Positions 26,034-35,347 of a stretch of DNA of 64,000 nucleotides are shown piece by piece; the stretch's first letter is position 1, and each line of letters begins with the position of its first letter. The translations under genes and the position numbers were made by a program. The notes beneath the pieces are model-generated. The model had not been told where the DNA came from, made no database searches, and saw only the letters and a list, made by a program, of their open reading frames with translations. The stretch lies in contig NZ_CP085167.1 in NCBI RefSeq assembly GCF_022788715.1, forward strand, positions 3,221,501 through 3,285,500, given 5' to 3'. Origin of the DNA: Sulfitobacter sp. DSM 110093. GTDB taxonomy: Bacteria; Pseudomonadota; Alphaproteobacteria; Rhodobacterales; Rhodobacteraceae.

Positions 26034-26798
26034 TCAGAACAACGCGCGTCGGATTAAATTCAGCCCTGCAACCATCAGCACCAGCAGCGTCATCTTGCGA
26101 AACAGGACCGGATCGACCCGATCCATCACCATGCCGCCGAGCCAAACGCCCAGCATCACAGGTGCAAGCAACAGCGCCGAGAACGGCCAAGTCTGCGCGT
26201 TCAGCACACCCGATCCCATATGCGCCCCAAGCAGCGCCACCGCGCCCAGCCCATAGATCACCCCCTGAATCCGCATCTGATCGTGCTTCGGGGTGCCAAG
26301 CGCGGTCAGATACGCAACCGTTGGCGGCCCCCAAACGCCGGAAACGCCGCCGACCGCACCAGCAAACGCACCGACACATGCCTCGACCCGCGTAGAACGT
26401 TGCGCCAGATGAAACTTATACTTCGACAGTTGCAGCAACGCGAAAAAGACGATCGGAACACCAATGGCCAGCAGCATTGCCTCCTCGGGAATCACCCGCA
26501 CCATCTGGGCAGAAAGAACCAGTGTGATGCCGCCGCAGAGCAGAAATACCCAGAACAATCGAATGGAACCTGCCGCCGCCCTCGGACCTTGGCGCAAGGC
26601 CTGAAAGGCATTGGCCAGAACCGTCGGCAGGATCAAACCAGCAAGGGCCAAATCTGGCGCCATGAAGGTCGTTAGGCCGGAAATCAGAACCAACGGCAGG
26701 GCGAATCCGACAACGCCTTTGACGAAACCACCGCAAAGACCAATGGCCAAAGCTGCGTAAAACTCGAACGGGGTGAGAAAGGGGAAAATACTGTTCAT
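26034..26798 (-). CDS. TauE/SafE family membrane permease
   Basis: 254-residue inner-membrane protein with seven to eight hydrophobic helices and the duplicated TauE/SafE layout: GLCGGFVKGVVGFALPLVLI near the N-terminus and VGAFAGAVGGVSGVWGPPTV in the second half. Family members export sulfite, sulfoacetate or related small anions. The ATG at 26798 gives FEFYAALAIGLCGG after a short lead; an extension to 26861 is less likely. Divergent from mcd. A link to sulfur metabolism is possible given taurine genes at 57-64 kb but is not shown by position. Confidence 0.87.
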   Translation of the reverse strand: MNSIFPFLTPFEFYAALAIGLCGGFVKGVVGFALPLVLISGLTTFMAPDLALAGLILPTVLANAFQALRQGPRAAAGSIRLFWVFLLCGGITLVLSAQMVRVIPEEAMLLAIGVPIVFFALLQLSKYKFHLAQRSTRVEACVGAFAGAVGGVSGVWGPPTVAYLTALGTPKHDQMRIQGVIYGLGAVALLGAHMGSGVLNAQTWPFSALLLAPVMLGVWLGGMVMDRVDPVLFRKMTLLVLMVAGLNLIRRALF

Positions 26799-26889
26799 GC
26801 CGTTACATAGCAGGCCCGGCGGCAGCCGCACGAGCAAATTTGTTACGCAATATAAAAACAAAAATAAGCATTAAAACGTATCTTTGTTG

Positions 26890-26904
26890 TGCTGCAACTG
26901 CGAA
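26890..26904 (+). promoter_or_regulatory. Motif TGCTGCAACTGCGAA upstream of mcd (shared with mcl1)
   Basis: Differs from the mcl1 copy at 19322 by one base in 15. It lies 36 bases before the mcd ATG, in an A/T-rich promoter stretch between divergent genes. Confidence 0.5.
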
Positions 26905-26940
26905 GGCGCTATGTCTGCCCCAAGCAAGAAAGGACAGATC

Positions 26941-28623
26941 ATGGCACATGACGGTCAGGATATGACGATGCATAGCGTAATTCTCGACGATCTAATCGGG
27001 CTGACCGGCGCGGCGCTGCCGCCGCTGGACCGGCTGCTCGAGAAAGCCACTGCCGCCGTCCGTGCGCAGATGAGCGAGGGGGATCGCGTCTCGGCCAAGC
27101 TGATCGAGGCCAACCAGACCGCAGCGCACGGGCTTGCGTGGCTCGCCACCTATGTGCAGGCGCTACGCCAGATGCAGCTTTGGGCAGAGCGCCTACAGGG
27201 TGACGGGCGCTTTGGTGAAGTCGAAGGGCTCCTACACCAGATCGCCTTTGGCGAATACCTTTGCCAGATCCGTGGCGGCATTCAGATGAACCAAGGCGAA
27301 ATGCTGCGCCTGCAAGATCTGGGGCTGAGCGCTGAGGACGAAGCCACGCTTGACGATCCGGCGCTCACCACTCTGACCCGAAGCGGCAACACGCAGACCG
27401 CGCGCAGCCGCTTGGTTGAACTCATGCAGGAACGCAGCGCCGATGTGACCTTCGGCGTCAGCGGCCTTGATGAAGAGCTTGAGATGATCCGCGACCAGTT
27501 CCGCCGCTACGCGGTCGAAAAGGTCGAACCCTTCGCCCATGACTGGCACCTGAAAGACGAATTGATCCCCATTGAGGTGATCGAAGAACTGGCCGAAATG
27601 GGTGTTTTCGGCCTGACCATTCCCGAAGAATACGGCGGGCTGGGCCTGACCAAAGCGTCGATGTGCGTGGTCAGCGAAGAACTCTCTCGCGGCTATATTG
27701 GCGTCGGCTCCCTCGGCACCCGGTCGGAAATCGCGGCGGAACTGATCCTCTGCGGCGGTACGACTGAGCAGAAAGAAAAATGGCTGCCCCGCATTGCCAG
27801 CGCGGAAACGCTGCCTACGGCGGTCTTCACTGAGCCGAACACCGGCTCGGACCTCGGCAGCCTGCGCACGCGCGCGGTAAAGGACGGCGACGACTATAAG
27901 GTGACCGGTAACAAAACATGGATCACCCATGCCGCACGGACCCATGTGATGACCCTGCTGGCACGCACCGACCCTGAAACGACAGACCACCGTGGCCTGT
28001 CGATGTTCTTGGCCGAGAAGACACCCGGCGATGATGCCAACCCCTTTCCCACCCCCGGCATGACCGGCGGAGAGATCGAGGTACTGGGCTACCGCGGCAT
28101 GAAGGAATACGAACTTGGCTTCGACGGGTTCGAGGTGAAGGGCGAGAACCTTCTTGGCGGCGAAGAGGGGCGCGGGTTCAAACAACTGATGGAGACGTTT
28201 GAATCCGCCCGTATCCAAACCGCTGCGCGTGCCATCGGTGTGGCGCAATCGGCGCTCGATATCTCAATGCAATACGCCCAAGACCGCAAGCAATTCGGCA
28301 AATCGCTGATCAACTTCCCCCGCGTTTCGGGCAAGTTGGCGATGATGGCGGTGGAACTGATGATCGCCCGGCAGTTGACCTATTACAGCGCCTTCGAGAA
28401 GGACGCTGGCCGTCGTTGCGATGTCGAAGCAGGCATGGCGAAACTGCTCGGCGCGCGGGTCGCTTGGGCCGCCGCCGACAACGGCTTGCAGATCCACGGC
28501 GGCAACGGTTTTGCGCTGGAATACAAGATTAGCCGAGTGCTTTGTGACGCACGGATCTTGAACATCTTTGAGGGTGCGGCGGAAATCCAAGCGCAGGTTA
28601 TCGCGCGCCGTCTTCTGGGCTGA
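26941..28623 (+). CDS. mcd: (2S)-methylsuccinyl-CoA dehydrogenase
   Basis: FAD-dependent acyl-CoA dehydrogenase that oxidises (2S)-methylsuccinyl-CoA to mesaconyl-CoA in the ethylmalonyl-CoA pathway. At 560 residues it is much longer than ordinary acyl-CoA dehydrogenases (about 380) because of a helical N-terminal domain (about 1-170) that is the mark of this subfamily. The catalytic core follows: FGLTIPEEYGGLGLTKASM, FTEPNTGSDLGSLRTRA, VTGNKTWITHA, YAQDRKQFGKSLINFPR and LQIHGGNGFALEYKISRVL. The ATG at 26941 follows GAAAGGAC. Function is assigned from the long N-terminus, core pattern and the presence of mcl1 nearby. Confidence 0.92.
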   Translation: MAHDGQDMTMHSVILDDLIGLTGAALPPLDRLLEKATAAVRAQMSEGDRVSAKLIEANQTAAHGLAWLATYVQALRQMQLWAERLQGDGRFGEVEGLLHQIAFGEYLCQIRGGIQMNQGEMLRLQDLGLSAEDEATLDDPALTTLTRSGNTQTARSRLVELMQERSADVTFGVSGLDEELEMIRDQFRRYAVEKVEPFAHDWHLKDELIPIEVIEELAEMGVFGLTIPEEYGGLGLTKASMCVVSEELSRGYIGVGSLGTRSEIAAELILCGGTTEQKEKWLPRIASAETLPTAVFTEPNTGSDLGSLRTRAVKDGDDYKVTGNKTWITHAARTHVMTLLARTDPETTDHRGLSMFLAEKTPGDDANPFPTPGMTGGEIEVLGYRGMKEYELGFDGFEVKGENLLGGEEGRGFKQLMETFESARIQTAARAIGVAQSALDISMQYAQDRKQFGKSLINFPRVSGKLAMMAVELMIARQLTYYSAFEKDAGRRCDVEAGMAKLLGARVAWAAADNGLQIHGGNGFALEYKISRVLCDARILNIFEGAAEIQAQVIARRLLG

Positions 28624-28691
28624 CGCTCCGGGGTTGCAAGCGCCGCTTCTGTCAGAGACATAGGCGGCGTTTTCCACCCAAAGGACAGCCC

Positions 28692-29084
28692 ATGCGCAGC
28701 TTCTTGATCCTCGCCGCCCTCAGCGCCCTACCGCAATGTCAGGGCGATGAGACCGTTCGTGCCTACGGGGCGGGCGATAAGACATGGACCTTGGTGGAAC
28801 TGGACGGCGCCCCCTTCGACGCCCGCGCCACGCTGACCTTCCCAGAGACCGGCAAGATCGCCGGAGAAGCGCCCTGCAACGCCTATAGCGCCGCGATGAC
28901 GGTGCCTTACCCGTGGTTCGACGCGGGTCATATCGCCGCCACGCGCCGCGCCTGCCCGGACCTCGCGGCAGAGACGGCGTTTCTGAATGCATTGGGGGAT
29001 GTGACGATTTCAGACGTGTTGGGCGACACGCTGATCCTGTCGGATGAAAGCGGCGAACGACTGATCTTCAAAGCCGCCGACTGA
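28692..29084 (+). CDS. META (HslJ-like) domain protein, exported
   Basis: 130-residue protein with an N-terminal signal sequence ([17 protein letters not shown], probably processed near residue 18; the Cys could make it a lipoprotein) followed by one META domain (about 30-128): [20 protein letters not shown], the [12 protein letters not shown] turn and [22 protein letters not shown]/HslJ proteins are linked to heat stress and novobiocin resistance; exact function is unknown. Its last 17 bases overlap the convergent recO. Confidence 0.83.
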   Translation: MRSFLILAALSALPQCQGDETVRAYGAGDKTWTLVELDGAPFDARATLTFPETGKIAGEAPCNAYSAAMTVPYPWFDAGHIAATRRACPDLAAETAFLNALGDVTISDVLGDTLILSDESGERLIFKAAD

Positions 29085-29790
29085 AGGCATCAATAAAGCG
29101 TGCGCGGGCTTCCGGCAGAGGTTTGCCACCCAGATCGCGGGCCAGATGCGCGGTCAGGAAATGGCCCGTGGTCACCAAGCCCTGCGCGATTTCCGCATCA
29201 CTGCCCGCGCCCCCATCCAGCACCGCAGGCAAGGGCAACAACCGGTCAGCCCATTCCCCCGCGCCCTTGGCCGAAACGGCGCGGCCAGACTTGGGCGAGA
29301 CATAGATCAACCCCTCTGTCACCCCCGTCACCGCACAGCTTTCCAGATCGAGCGCATAGCCCATCTCTTCCAGCAGACGCAGTTCCCATTTTAGATAGGC
29401 CAGCGGCCAGACATCCCCCTGCCCCAGCATGTCAAGCAGCGCCTCGGTGCGGCGGTAGAGCGCGGGATGCGGCTCGCGTTCGGGCAGGCAAAAGGACAAA
29501 AGCGCGGTCACCGCATTCAGGCCCGCAAGTGCCAGACGGTTCTGCATGGCCACCGCAGCGCGGCTGCGCAGCGGCTCGACGGTAAAGGCACCGATATGAT
29601 CCTCCAACCGCGCGCGCCATGCCACGTCAAGCTGTGCGCCGGGTTGCAGGCTAGGCGCAATCTTGCGGCTGGTGCCTCCGCGGACGATCCCAGCGTGGCG
29701 GCCTTGTTCGGGGGTAAAAACCTCAATGATCGCCGAAGTCTCACCATGTCGCCGCGCGCTCAGCAGGATGCCTTGATCGCGCCACTCCAT
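29068..29790 (-). CDS. recO: DNA repair protein RecO
   Basis: Loads RecA with RecF/RecR at gaps and anneals single strands. The 240-residue protein has the N-terminal OB fold (about 1-80, [20 protein letters not shown] and AGIVRGG) and a helical C-terminal domain (about 85-235, with LLDMLG and [20 protein letters not shown]). The zinc-ribbon cysteines of some RecO proteins are mostly missing: only one Cys remains in LESCAVTG. The start overlaps the DUF1491 stop by one base (TGATG). Last gene of the leftward block. Confidence 0.94.
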   Translation of the reverse strand: MEWRDQGILLSARRHGETSAIIEVFTPEQGRHAGIVRGGTSRKIAPSLQPGAQLDVAWRARLEDHIGAFTVEPLRSRAAVAMQNRLALAGLNAVTALLSFCLPEREPHPALYRRTEALLDMLGQGDVWPLAYLKWELRLLEEMGYALDLESCAVTGVTEGLIYVSPKSGRAVSAKGAGEWADRLLPLPAVLDGGAGSDAEIAQGLVTTGHFLTAHLARDLGGKPLPEARARFIDAFSRRL

Positions 29791-30119
29791 CAGCTGAGCC
29801 CCGGCTCATCCAAGAGGTGCCGGCCCTGCCGATCCTCCACCTCAATCACCCAAAGGTCGGGATCGAACCCGCGCTGGCGGGTAACGGTGGCATCGACCTC
29901 CGCCTCGTCGCCAGACGCCAGCTCGATCCACTTTCGGTCCCCAGTCATCAGATCAAAGGAGCGATGGAACAGCATCGCGCGGCCATCCAGCGTAGCCAAC
30001 TTGACCAGCACCGCGCCGCCGGTGTCGTCGCCATGCGCGACCACGAAGGCGGGGATGTCCTGCAACCGCAGCCGGGTGAGATAGGCATCGACCCAGAAAC
30101 GCGCGGTCAGACGGGGCAT
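29790..30119 (-). CDS. DUF1491 family protein
   Basis: 109-residue cytoplasmic protein; the DUF1491 family is found next to era and recO in alphaproteobacteria and has no known function. Conserved pattern: [40 protein letters not shown] and [20 protein letters not shown]. It lies between era (15-base gap) and recO (one-base overlap), so it is part of the same transcript. Confidence 0.9.
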   Translation of the reverse strand: MPRLTARFWVDAYLTRLRLQDIPAFVVAHGDDTGGAVLVKLATLDGRAMLFHRSFDLMTGDRKWIELASGDEAEVDATVTRQRGFDPDLWVIEVEDRQGRHLLDEPGLS

Positions 30120-30134
30120 GGCTGGCCTTTACGC

Positions 30135-31043
30135 TCAGTCGTTGCCATCTTTGAAATCCAAGCCCATCTCGGAATAGCGCTCTGCCTCTTCCAGCCAGTT
30201 GGCGCGAACCTTGACCTGCAAAAACAGATGTACTTTGCGACCAAGAAACTCTTCCAGCTCTTCGCGGGCGGCTTTGCCCACGGCTTTGATCGTCTCGCCC
30301 TTGTTGCCCAAGACGATGCCCTTGTGACCGTCGCGCACGACGTAAACCAACTGGTCGATCCGGGCGGAGCCGTCGGGGCGCTCTTCCCAATTTTCTGTCT
30401 CAACCGTTAGCTGATAGGGCAGTTCCTGATGCAGACGCAGGGTCAGCTTTTCGCGGGTGATCTCGGCCGCGATATTGCGCATCGGCAGGTCGGCGATCTG
30501 ATCTTCGGGGTAGAGCCATGGGCCTTCCGGCACCTCTCCCGCCAACCACTGGCGCAGTGTGTCGATACCGTGGCCACGCTCGGCGGAGATCATGAAAGTC
30601 TCGGTGAAATCGAAAGCTGCGTTCATCTTTTCGGTCAGACCCAGCAATACAGGTGCCTCAACGCGGTCGATCTTGTTGATCGCCAGCGCCACGCGGCGGC
30701 CCTTGGCGATGTTGCCAAGCTCCTCAAGTATACGCTCCACGCCCTCGGTCATGCCACGGTGTGCTTCGATCAGCAGCACGATCACATCCGCATCCGCAGC
30801 GCCGCCCCAAGCGGCGGCGACCATGGCACGGTCAAGACGGCGGCGCGGTTGGAACAGGCCGGGCGTGTCGACGAAAACAAGCTGCGTTTCCCCCTCCATC
30901 GCAACGCCACGAATGCGGGCGCGGGTGGTTTGGACCTTGTGCGTCACGATCGAGACCTTGGCCCCCACCATGCGGTTCAGCAGCGTGGATTTGCCCGCGT
31001 TAGGCTCTCCGATCAGGGCGACGAATCCGGCACGGGTGGTCAT
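30135..31043 (-). CDS. era: GTPase Era
   Basis: GTPase that binds the 3' end of 16S rRNA and supports 30S maturation. The 302-residue protein has G1 [17 protein letters not shown]2 TTRARIRG, G3 FVDTPGLF, G4 AINKID and the C-terminal KH domain (about 205-290, [14 protein letters not shown] and [18 protein letters not shown]). The ATG at 31043 overlaps the rnc stop by 4 bases; a longer open frame to 31235 is antisense-like noise over rnc. Confidence 0.96.
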   Translation of the reverse strand: MTTRAGFVALIGEPNAGKSTLLNRMVGAKVSIVTHKVQTTRARIRGVAMEGETQLVFVDTPGLFQPRRRLDRAMVAAAWGGAADADVIVLLIEAHRGMTEGVERILEELGNIAKGRRVALAINKIDRVEAPVLLGLTEKMNAAFDFTETFMISAERGHGIDTLRQWLAGEVPEGPWLYPEDQIADLPMRNIAAEITREKLTLRLHQELPYQLTVETENWEERPDGSARIDQLVYVVRDGHKGIVLGNKGETIKAVGKAAREELEEFLGRKVHLFLQVKVRANWLEEAERYSEMGLDFKDGND

Positions 31044-31726
31044 GAGTTCTTCTCCAATTGCCGCAGCAGCGTGGTGGCGGCGGCCTGTTCGGCGGCGCGT
31101 TTTGAGGGCGCAGTGGCAGCGGCTTCGGCGCCGTTGTCGAGCCGCGCTGTAATGGTAAAGACCGGCGCATGGTCTGGGCCGCTGCGGTCTGTCTGGTCGT
31201 AACGCGGCGGGTTCAGCCCGCGCGCCTGCGCCCATTCCTGCAACGCGGTCTTGGCGTCACGCGCATCTTCTTTAACGGTCTTCAGACGGTTGCCCCACAG
31301 CCGGAGAACCAACCCTTTAGCAGCCTCAAAGCCGCTATCAAGATAGACCGCCGCGATCACCGCTTCGATGGCATCGCCTAAGAGGGCCTGCTTGCGCCGC
31401 CCGCCTGATATCATCTCAGACCGGCCTAGCTTTAACACCTTGCCCAAATCAATCTCACGCGCGACATCGGCGCAAGTTTCCTTGCGCACCAGCGCATTGA
31501 AACGCGGCGCCAATTGCCCTTCGGTCGCGCCGGGATCAAGCGCCAGCAATGCCTCAGCCATCACCAGCCCCAGCACCCGGTCACCCAGAAATTCCAACCG
31601 CTGGTTGTCATCACGGTTGGCCGAGGACATGGAGGCATGGGTCACGGCACGGACCAACAACTCCGGCTTGGCGAAACTATGGCCGATCCGCGCCTCAAAG
31701 GCTTTTAGGTCACCGCTTAATTTCAT
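31040..31726 (-). CDS. rnc: Ribonuclease III
   Basis: Double-strand-specific endoribonuclease for rRNA and mRNA processing. The 228-residue protein has the catalytic signature [20 protein letters not shown] (about 41-60), the second acidic pair near [20 protein letters not shown], and a C-terminal dsRNA-binding domain (about 155-225, [19 protein letters not shown] and [13 protein letters not shown]). Overlaps lepB and era by 4 bases each; translational coupling is likely. Confidence 0.96.
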   Translation of the reverse strand: MKLSGDLKAFEARIGHSFAKPELLVRAVTHASMSSANRDDNQRLEFLGDRVLGLVMAEALLALDPGATEGQLAPRFNALVRKETCADVAREIDLGKVLKLGRSEMISGGRRKQALLGDAIEAVIAAVYLDSGFEAAKGLVLRLWGNRLKTVKEDARDAKTALQEWAQARGLNPPRYDQTDRSGPDHAPVFTITARLDNGAEAAATAPSKRAAEQAAATTLLRQLEKNS

Positions 31727-32559
31727 CTGACAGCTTCAAAGAAACGATCACTGCGCCATGTCCAGAAAAACAACATGGAGCGTCCGGCAGAGCTGAACAC
31801 AATGCGATCCGCACGGCCGATCAGGTTCTCAAACGGGACGAAGCCCACGCCCCCCGCACGCTGCGCCAGACGGCTATCGGCAGAGTTGTCGCGGTTGTCG
31901 CCCATAAAGAAGTAATGCCCCTCAGGCACGGTATAGACGCCCGTGTTGTCCGACTGCTGGTTGGTGATGTTCAAGATCGGATGCGACACGCCATTGGGCA
32001 GCGTTTCGATCTGGCGGCCTTTAACACAGGTGCCACCTTGACCAACGGGTCCGTTTTCACAGCGCGGACGCAACTGCTGCGGACCTTGAGGGGCCATGAC
32101 CTCTTCAAAGGTGCCTGCGTCTTCGACTTCGACCGGGGTGCCGTTCAGGCTGATGATCCCGTTTTGGATCTGTACTTTATCACCCGGCAAACCGATCAGG
32201 CGTTTGATGTAGTCGCGGCCCGAGACGGGGTGACGAAAGACCACCACATCGCCGCGCTCAGGCTCGGACCCAAACAGACGCTCGTTGTCGCCATCAAAAA
32301 CACCGCAGACATCTTTGGCATCAATCTCGACCCCGACACCGGGCAGCATCAAGCTGGGGCAAGACGCATAGGAGTAACCGTAGGCCATCTTGTTCACAAA
32401 AAGGAAATCACCGATTAACAGCGTCTCTTTCATCGAACCGGAAGGGATCCAGAAGGGCTGAAAGAACAGGGTCCGAAAGACACCGGCGATCAGCAGCGCC
32501 CAAAAGATTGTCTTGATGGTTTCGACAAAGGCGTTGCCGGTTTTTTCCTTGGCGGCCAT
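31723..32559 (-). CDS. lepB: Signal peptidase I
   Basis: Inner-membrane serine protease removing Sec and Tat signal peptides. The 278-residue protein has an N-terminal TM helix (about 10-30, [20 protein letters not shown]), the catalytic Ser in [15 protein letters not shown] (about residue 41), the general-base Lys in [18 protein letters not shown] (about 121), and the C-terminal box [17 protein letters not shown]. Sits between acpS (132 bases) and rnc in the conserved operon. Confidence 0.96.
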   Translation of the reverse strand: MAAKEKTGNAFVETIKTIFWALLIAGVFRTLFFQPFWIPSGSMKETLLIGDFLFVNKMAYGYSYASCPSLMLPGVGVEIDAKDVCGVFDGDNERLFGSEPERGDVVVFRHPVSGRDYIKRLIGLPGDKVQIQNGIISLNGTPVEVEDAGTFEEVMAPQGPQQLRPRCENGPVGQGGTCVKGRQIETLPNGVSHPILNITNQQSDNTGVYTVPEGHYFFMGDNRDNSADSRLAQRAGGVGFVPFENLIGRADRIVFSSAGRSMLFFWTWRSDRFFEAVR

Positions 32560-32691
32560 GCGGCGCTCCTGACATATCGGTTTGGGGTTACATGATCGCC
32601 GCCGCGGGCCAAGTCAAGTGAAGCGGGCGCCGAACGGCCTGCCCCGCGTGGATATGATGCGAAACGGCGTGGCACGCCAGTCTATCTGAGC

Positions 32692-33096
32692 TTAATCGGC
32701 AAGCGGGCGCGCTTCGATCACCACAAATGCCTGCGCCCATGGGTGATCGTCGGTCAGGGTCACATGGATGATCGCCTCATGCCCGGGCGGGGTCATCGCG
32801 GCGAGTCTATCAGCGGCCCAGCCCGTCACTTCCATCACCGGTTGACCGGTGCGCAGGTTGCTGACGGCCATATCGCGCCATGCGATGCCCATACGCAGCC
32901 CGGTGCCAAGCGCCTTGGAACATGCCTCTTTCGCGGCCCAGCGTTTGGCATAGGTGCCCGCCACATCGCGGCGGCGCTCGGCCTTACGCTGCTCAATTTC
33001 GGTGAAGACCCTGTTGCGAAAACGGTCACCAAAACGGTCAAGCGTGCCTTGGATACGCTCAATATTTGCCAAATCAGTGCCGATGCCGAGGATCAT
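32692..33096 (-). CDS. acpS: Holo-[acyl-carrier-protein] synthase
   Basis: Transfers 4'-phosphopantetheine from CoA to ACP. The 134-residue protein has the magnesium site [14 protein letters not shown] (Asp8) and the second motif [18 protein letters not shown] (Glu58 region), the trimeric AcpS pattern. The extra C-terminal segment [18 protein letters not shown] is usual for alphaproteobacterial forms. A DUF2383 gene separates it from pdxJ, its usual neighbour. Confidence 0.95.
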   Translation of the reverse strand: MILGIGTDLANIERIQGTLDRFGDRFRNRVFTEIEQRKAERRRDVAGTYAKRWAAKEACSKALGTGLRMGIAWRDMAVSNLRTGQPVMEVTGWAADRLAAMTPPGHEAIIHVTLTDDHPWAQAFVVIEARPLAD

Positions 33097-33189
33097 GGGG
33101 TGCCATTCTTGTCGCGTGATGGCGCCGTAACGCCCAATGCGGGCAATAGATCATGCGCGATTGCCAAGGAAAAGCAGCAATAGCATATG

Positions 33190-33217
33190 AAAACGCCGCC
33201 CCGCAGGGCGGGACGGC
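33190..33217 (-). terminator. Rho-independent terminator after the DUF2383 gene
   Basis: On the minus strand, CGCCGTCCC / GGGGCGGCG with one G-U pair, then TTTTCATATG. It separates the DUF2383 gene from acpS, 94 bases further on. Confidence 0.8.
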
Positions 33218-33244
33218 GCTAATCTGAATTTTGCGTTGCCCGGC

Positions 33245-33688
33245 TTAGGCGACGGCGTGACGGGCCTTTTCGGCCTTCGCCTCGTCAATTGCGCGCTGAA
33301 CAGAGGCACGCTGCTCTGTCAGAAACTCATATCCGGGATGGCCAGCGGTCGCCTTGATCGCATCGTCGTAGTTTTCGACCAATGCGGATTCGCCGTTGAT
33401 GATCTCGTCATAGACTGCTTCGTCATCGCCTGTGACCGCATCGCGCAGCTTGACCCAGCCACGATGTGCCGAAGCAGCGACTGAGCCCTCTTCGGATACG
33501 TCCACCCCGTCTACGCCCAACTGGCGGTGCAATTCGGTGTGAAACGTCTCGCGCTCGGCGATACGCTGATCAAAAAAGCCTACAAATCGTGCTTCGTCAG
33601 AGACTTCTTTGCGGGATTCACGATAGCCGTCGCGGCTGTCGATCAGGCGGGTGTGAAGTTTTTTCAGTGTCTCGATATGGTCGCTCAT
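33245..33688 (-). CDS. PA2169 family four-helix-bundle protein (DUF2383)
   Basis: 147-residue, highly helical, acidic protein resembling the PA2169/DUF2383 ferritin-like bundle: IETLKKLHTRLIDSRDGYRE (helix 1), FVGFFDQRIAERETFHTELH (helix 2) and VYDEIINGESALVENYDDAI (helix 3). The Glu/His pattern could hold metals, but this is not shown. It stands between pdxJ and acpS, has its own terminator, and is probably an independent, stress-type gene inserted in the operon. Confidence 0.85.
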   Translation of the reverse strand: MSDHIETLKKLHTRLIDSRDGYRESRKEVSDEARFVGFFDQRIAERETFHTELHRQLGVDGVDVSEEGSVAASAHRGWVKLRDAVTGDDEAVYDEIINGESALVENYDDAIKATAGHPGYEFLTEQRASVQRAIDEAKAEKARHAVA

Positions 33689-33802
33689 TGGTGCCTCCTA
33701 GGTTTTGTTAACCAGTCTGGCAGCACAACGCGGCAGAGCGAATTTGGGTCCATGCAGGGGCAGCGAATGAGTGGCTTTCCGCCGCCCCCGGCAAAGTGTC
33801 AA

Positions 33803-34555
33803 TTACCTTTCGCGGGCTTCATCCATCAGGCGGCGCATTTCGGTTATGGCGGGTTCTAGCCCAAGAAAGATCGCCTCTCCGATCAAGAAGTGCCCGATGT
33901 TAAGTTCGCGCACCTCTGGAAAGGCGGCGATGGGGGTAACCGTGTCATAGGTGAGCCCGTGGCCCGCGTGAACCTCAAGCCCCAAGGACGCCGCGAAAGT
34001 CGACATGTCGCGAAGTTTCTTCAACTCGACATCGGCCTCGTCCCAGCGGCCTTCCGAGAATGCATCGCAATAGGCGCCGGTATGTAGCTCGATCACCTCG
34101 GCCCCGATGCGGTTAGCCGCTTCGATCTGGGCGGGTTCTGCGGCAATGAAGATCGACACGCGGCTGCCCGCTTCGCGCAGCGGCGCGATAAAATGGGCCA
34201 GTTTGTTTTCCTCACGCGCAACTTCCAGACCGCCTTCGGTTGTGCGTTCCTCGCGTTTTTCCGGCACGATGCAAACGGCATGAGGTTTGTGGCGCAGGGC
34301 GATCTTTTGCATCTCGTCGGTGGCTGCCATCTCAAAGTTCAGCGGAACTGACAGGACCTCCATCAACCCTTCGATATCGGCGTCCGAGATATGCCGCCGG
34401 TCTTCGCGCAGATGCGCGGTGATGCCATCAGCCCCGGCCTTTTCCGCAATCTTGGCAGCGCGCAATGGGTCAGGGTACGCCCCGCCCCGCGCATTACGCA
34501 CGGTCGCCACGTGGTCGATGTTCACGCCCAATCTCAGCTTTGGTTGGTCAGCCAT
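33803..34555 (-). CDS. pdxJ: Pyridoxine 5'-phosphate synthase
   Basis: Condenses 1-deoxyxylulose 5-phosphate with 3-amino-1-hydroxyacetone phosphate to give pyridoxine 5'-phosphate. The 250-residue TIM barrel shows KLRLGVNIDHVATVRNARGG (about 5-24), GITAHLREDRRHISDADI (about 48-65), CIVPEKREERTTEGGLEV and VHAGHGLTY. The ATG at 34555 gives this standard start. Confidence 0.96.
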   Translation of the reverse strand: MADQPKLRLGVNIDHVATVRNARGGAYPDPLRAAKIAEKAGADGITAHLREDRRHISDADIEGLMEVLSVPLNFEMAATDEMQKIALRHKPHAVCIVPEKREERTTEGGLEVAREENKLAHFIAPLREAGSRVSIFIAAEPAQIEAANRIGAEVIELHTGAYCDAFSEGRWDEADVELKKLRDMSTFAASLGLEVHAGHGLTYDTVTPIAAFPEVRELNIGHFLIGEAIFLGLEPAITEMRRLMDEARER

Positions 34556-34654
34556 GTTGTTTCCTCTCGCATCATTGGCGTGACCATAGGTCGGAATTTT
34601 TGCCAACCCCATAGGGAGAAGCCCTTTTTCCGAAAATTTGATGCAGGCGGCGCC

Positions 34655-35311
34655 TCAGTCGGCGTGGCGCTTGGCCTCGGCCTTCTGCGAAGCCTTGTGC
34701 TTTAACGCCTCAAACTTGGCCTTGATCATGCCGCGCCGCCGCTTTTGATAGGCGCGCAGCACCGGAACAGAGATGTAATAGGCAATGGTGGCGCAGATCA
34801 TCCCCGGCAGGATGCCCCCAACCAGATAGGGGTAGAACACCTGATGAAAAAAGATCGTCAGCCCCGACCAATCCATGCTGGCATCAGTAAAAATCGCGAA
34901 AAAGTTCTCTTGAAGGTCGCGCCCTGCATCAAGGAATTTGCCACCAAATGACCGATGCGCCGTTGGGGCCACTGGCGCACCAAGGATCCAGTGACCGGTT
35001 TGCAGGGCAGCGATGCCGATGGGAACATAGGTCAACGGATTGCCGAAAAAGGTGGCCATAAGCGCGGCGAGGATATTCGCACGCATCACCCGCCCGATTA
35101 GCGCCGCCACTATAAAGTGCAGCCCGTAGAATGGGGTGAAGGTGGTAAAGACCCCGGCCCAGATACCGCGCGCGATACGCTCGGGGCTGTCAGGCAGCCG
35201 CCGCATCCGGTGTTTGACATAGTGAAACGCACGCGTCCAACCGCCGCGCGGCCACAGAAACTCGGCCAGCGCGCGCAGGGTCGGTTTCGGATCGCGGCGT
35301 TTGAAAATCAA
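34655..35311 (-). CDS. DUF2062 domain-containing membrane protein
   Basis: 218-residue protein with three or so hydrophobic helices and the DUF2062 pattern: SPERIARGIWAGVFTTFTPF then GLHFIVAALIGRVMRANILA, FFGNPLTYVPIGIAALQTG, and near the end FYPYLVGGILPGMICATIAYY. The tail is strongly basic (KRRRGMIKAKFEALKHKASQ). Function unknown. It starts 36 bases after the rsh stop codon and likely shares its transcript. Confidence 0.87.
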   Translation of the reverse strand: MIFKRRDPKPTLRALAEFLWPRGGWTRAFHYVKHRMRRLPDSPERIARGIWAGVFTTFTPFYGLHFIVAALIGRVMRANILAALMATFFGNPLTYVPIGIAALQTGHWILGAPVAPTAHRSFGGKFLDAGRDLQENFFAIFTDASMDWSGLTIFFHQVFYPYLVGGILPGMICATIAYYISVPVLRAYQKRRRGMIKAKFEALKHKASQKAEAKRHAD

Positions 35312-35347
35312 GAATCAGGTCCAGTATCGGCGTTTCGTCTGCGCGGG

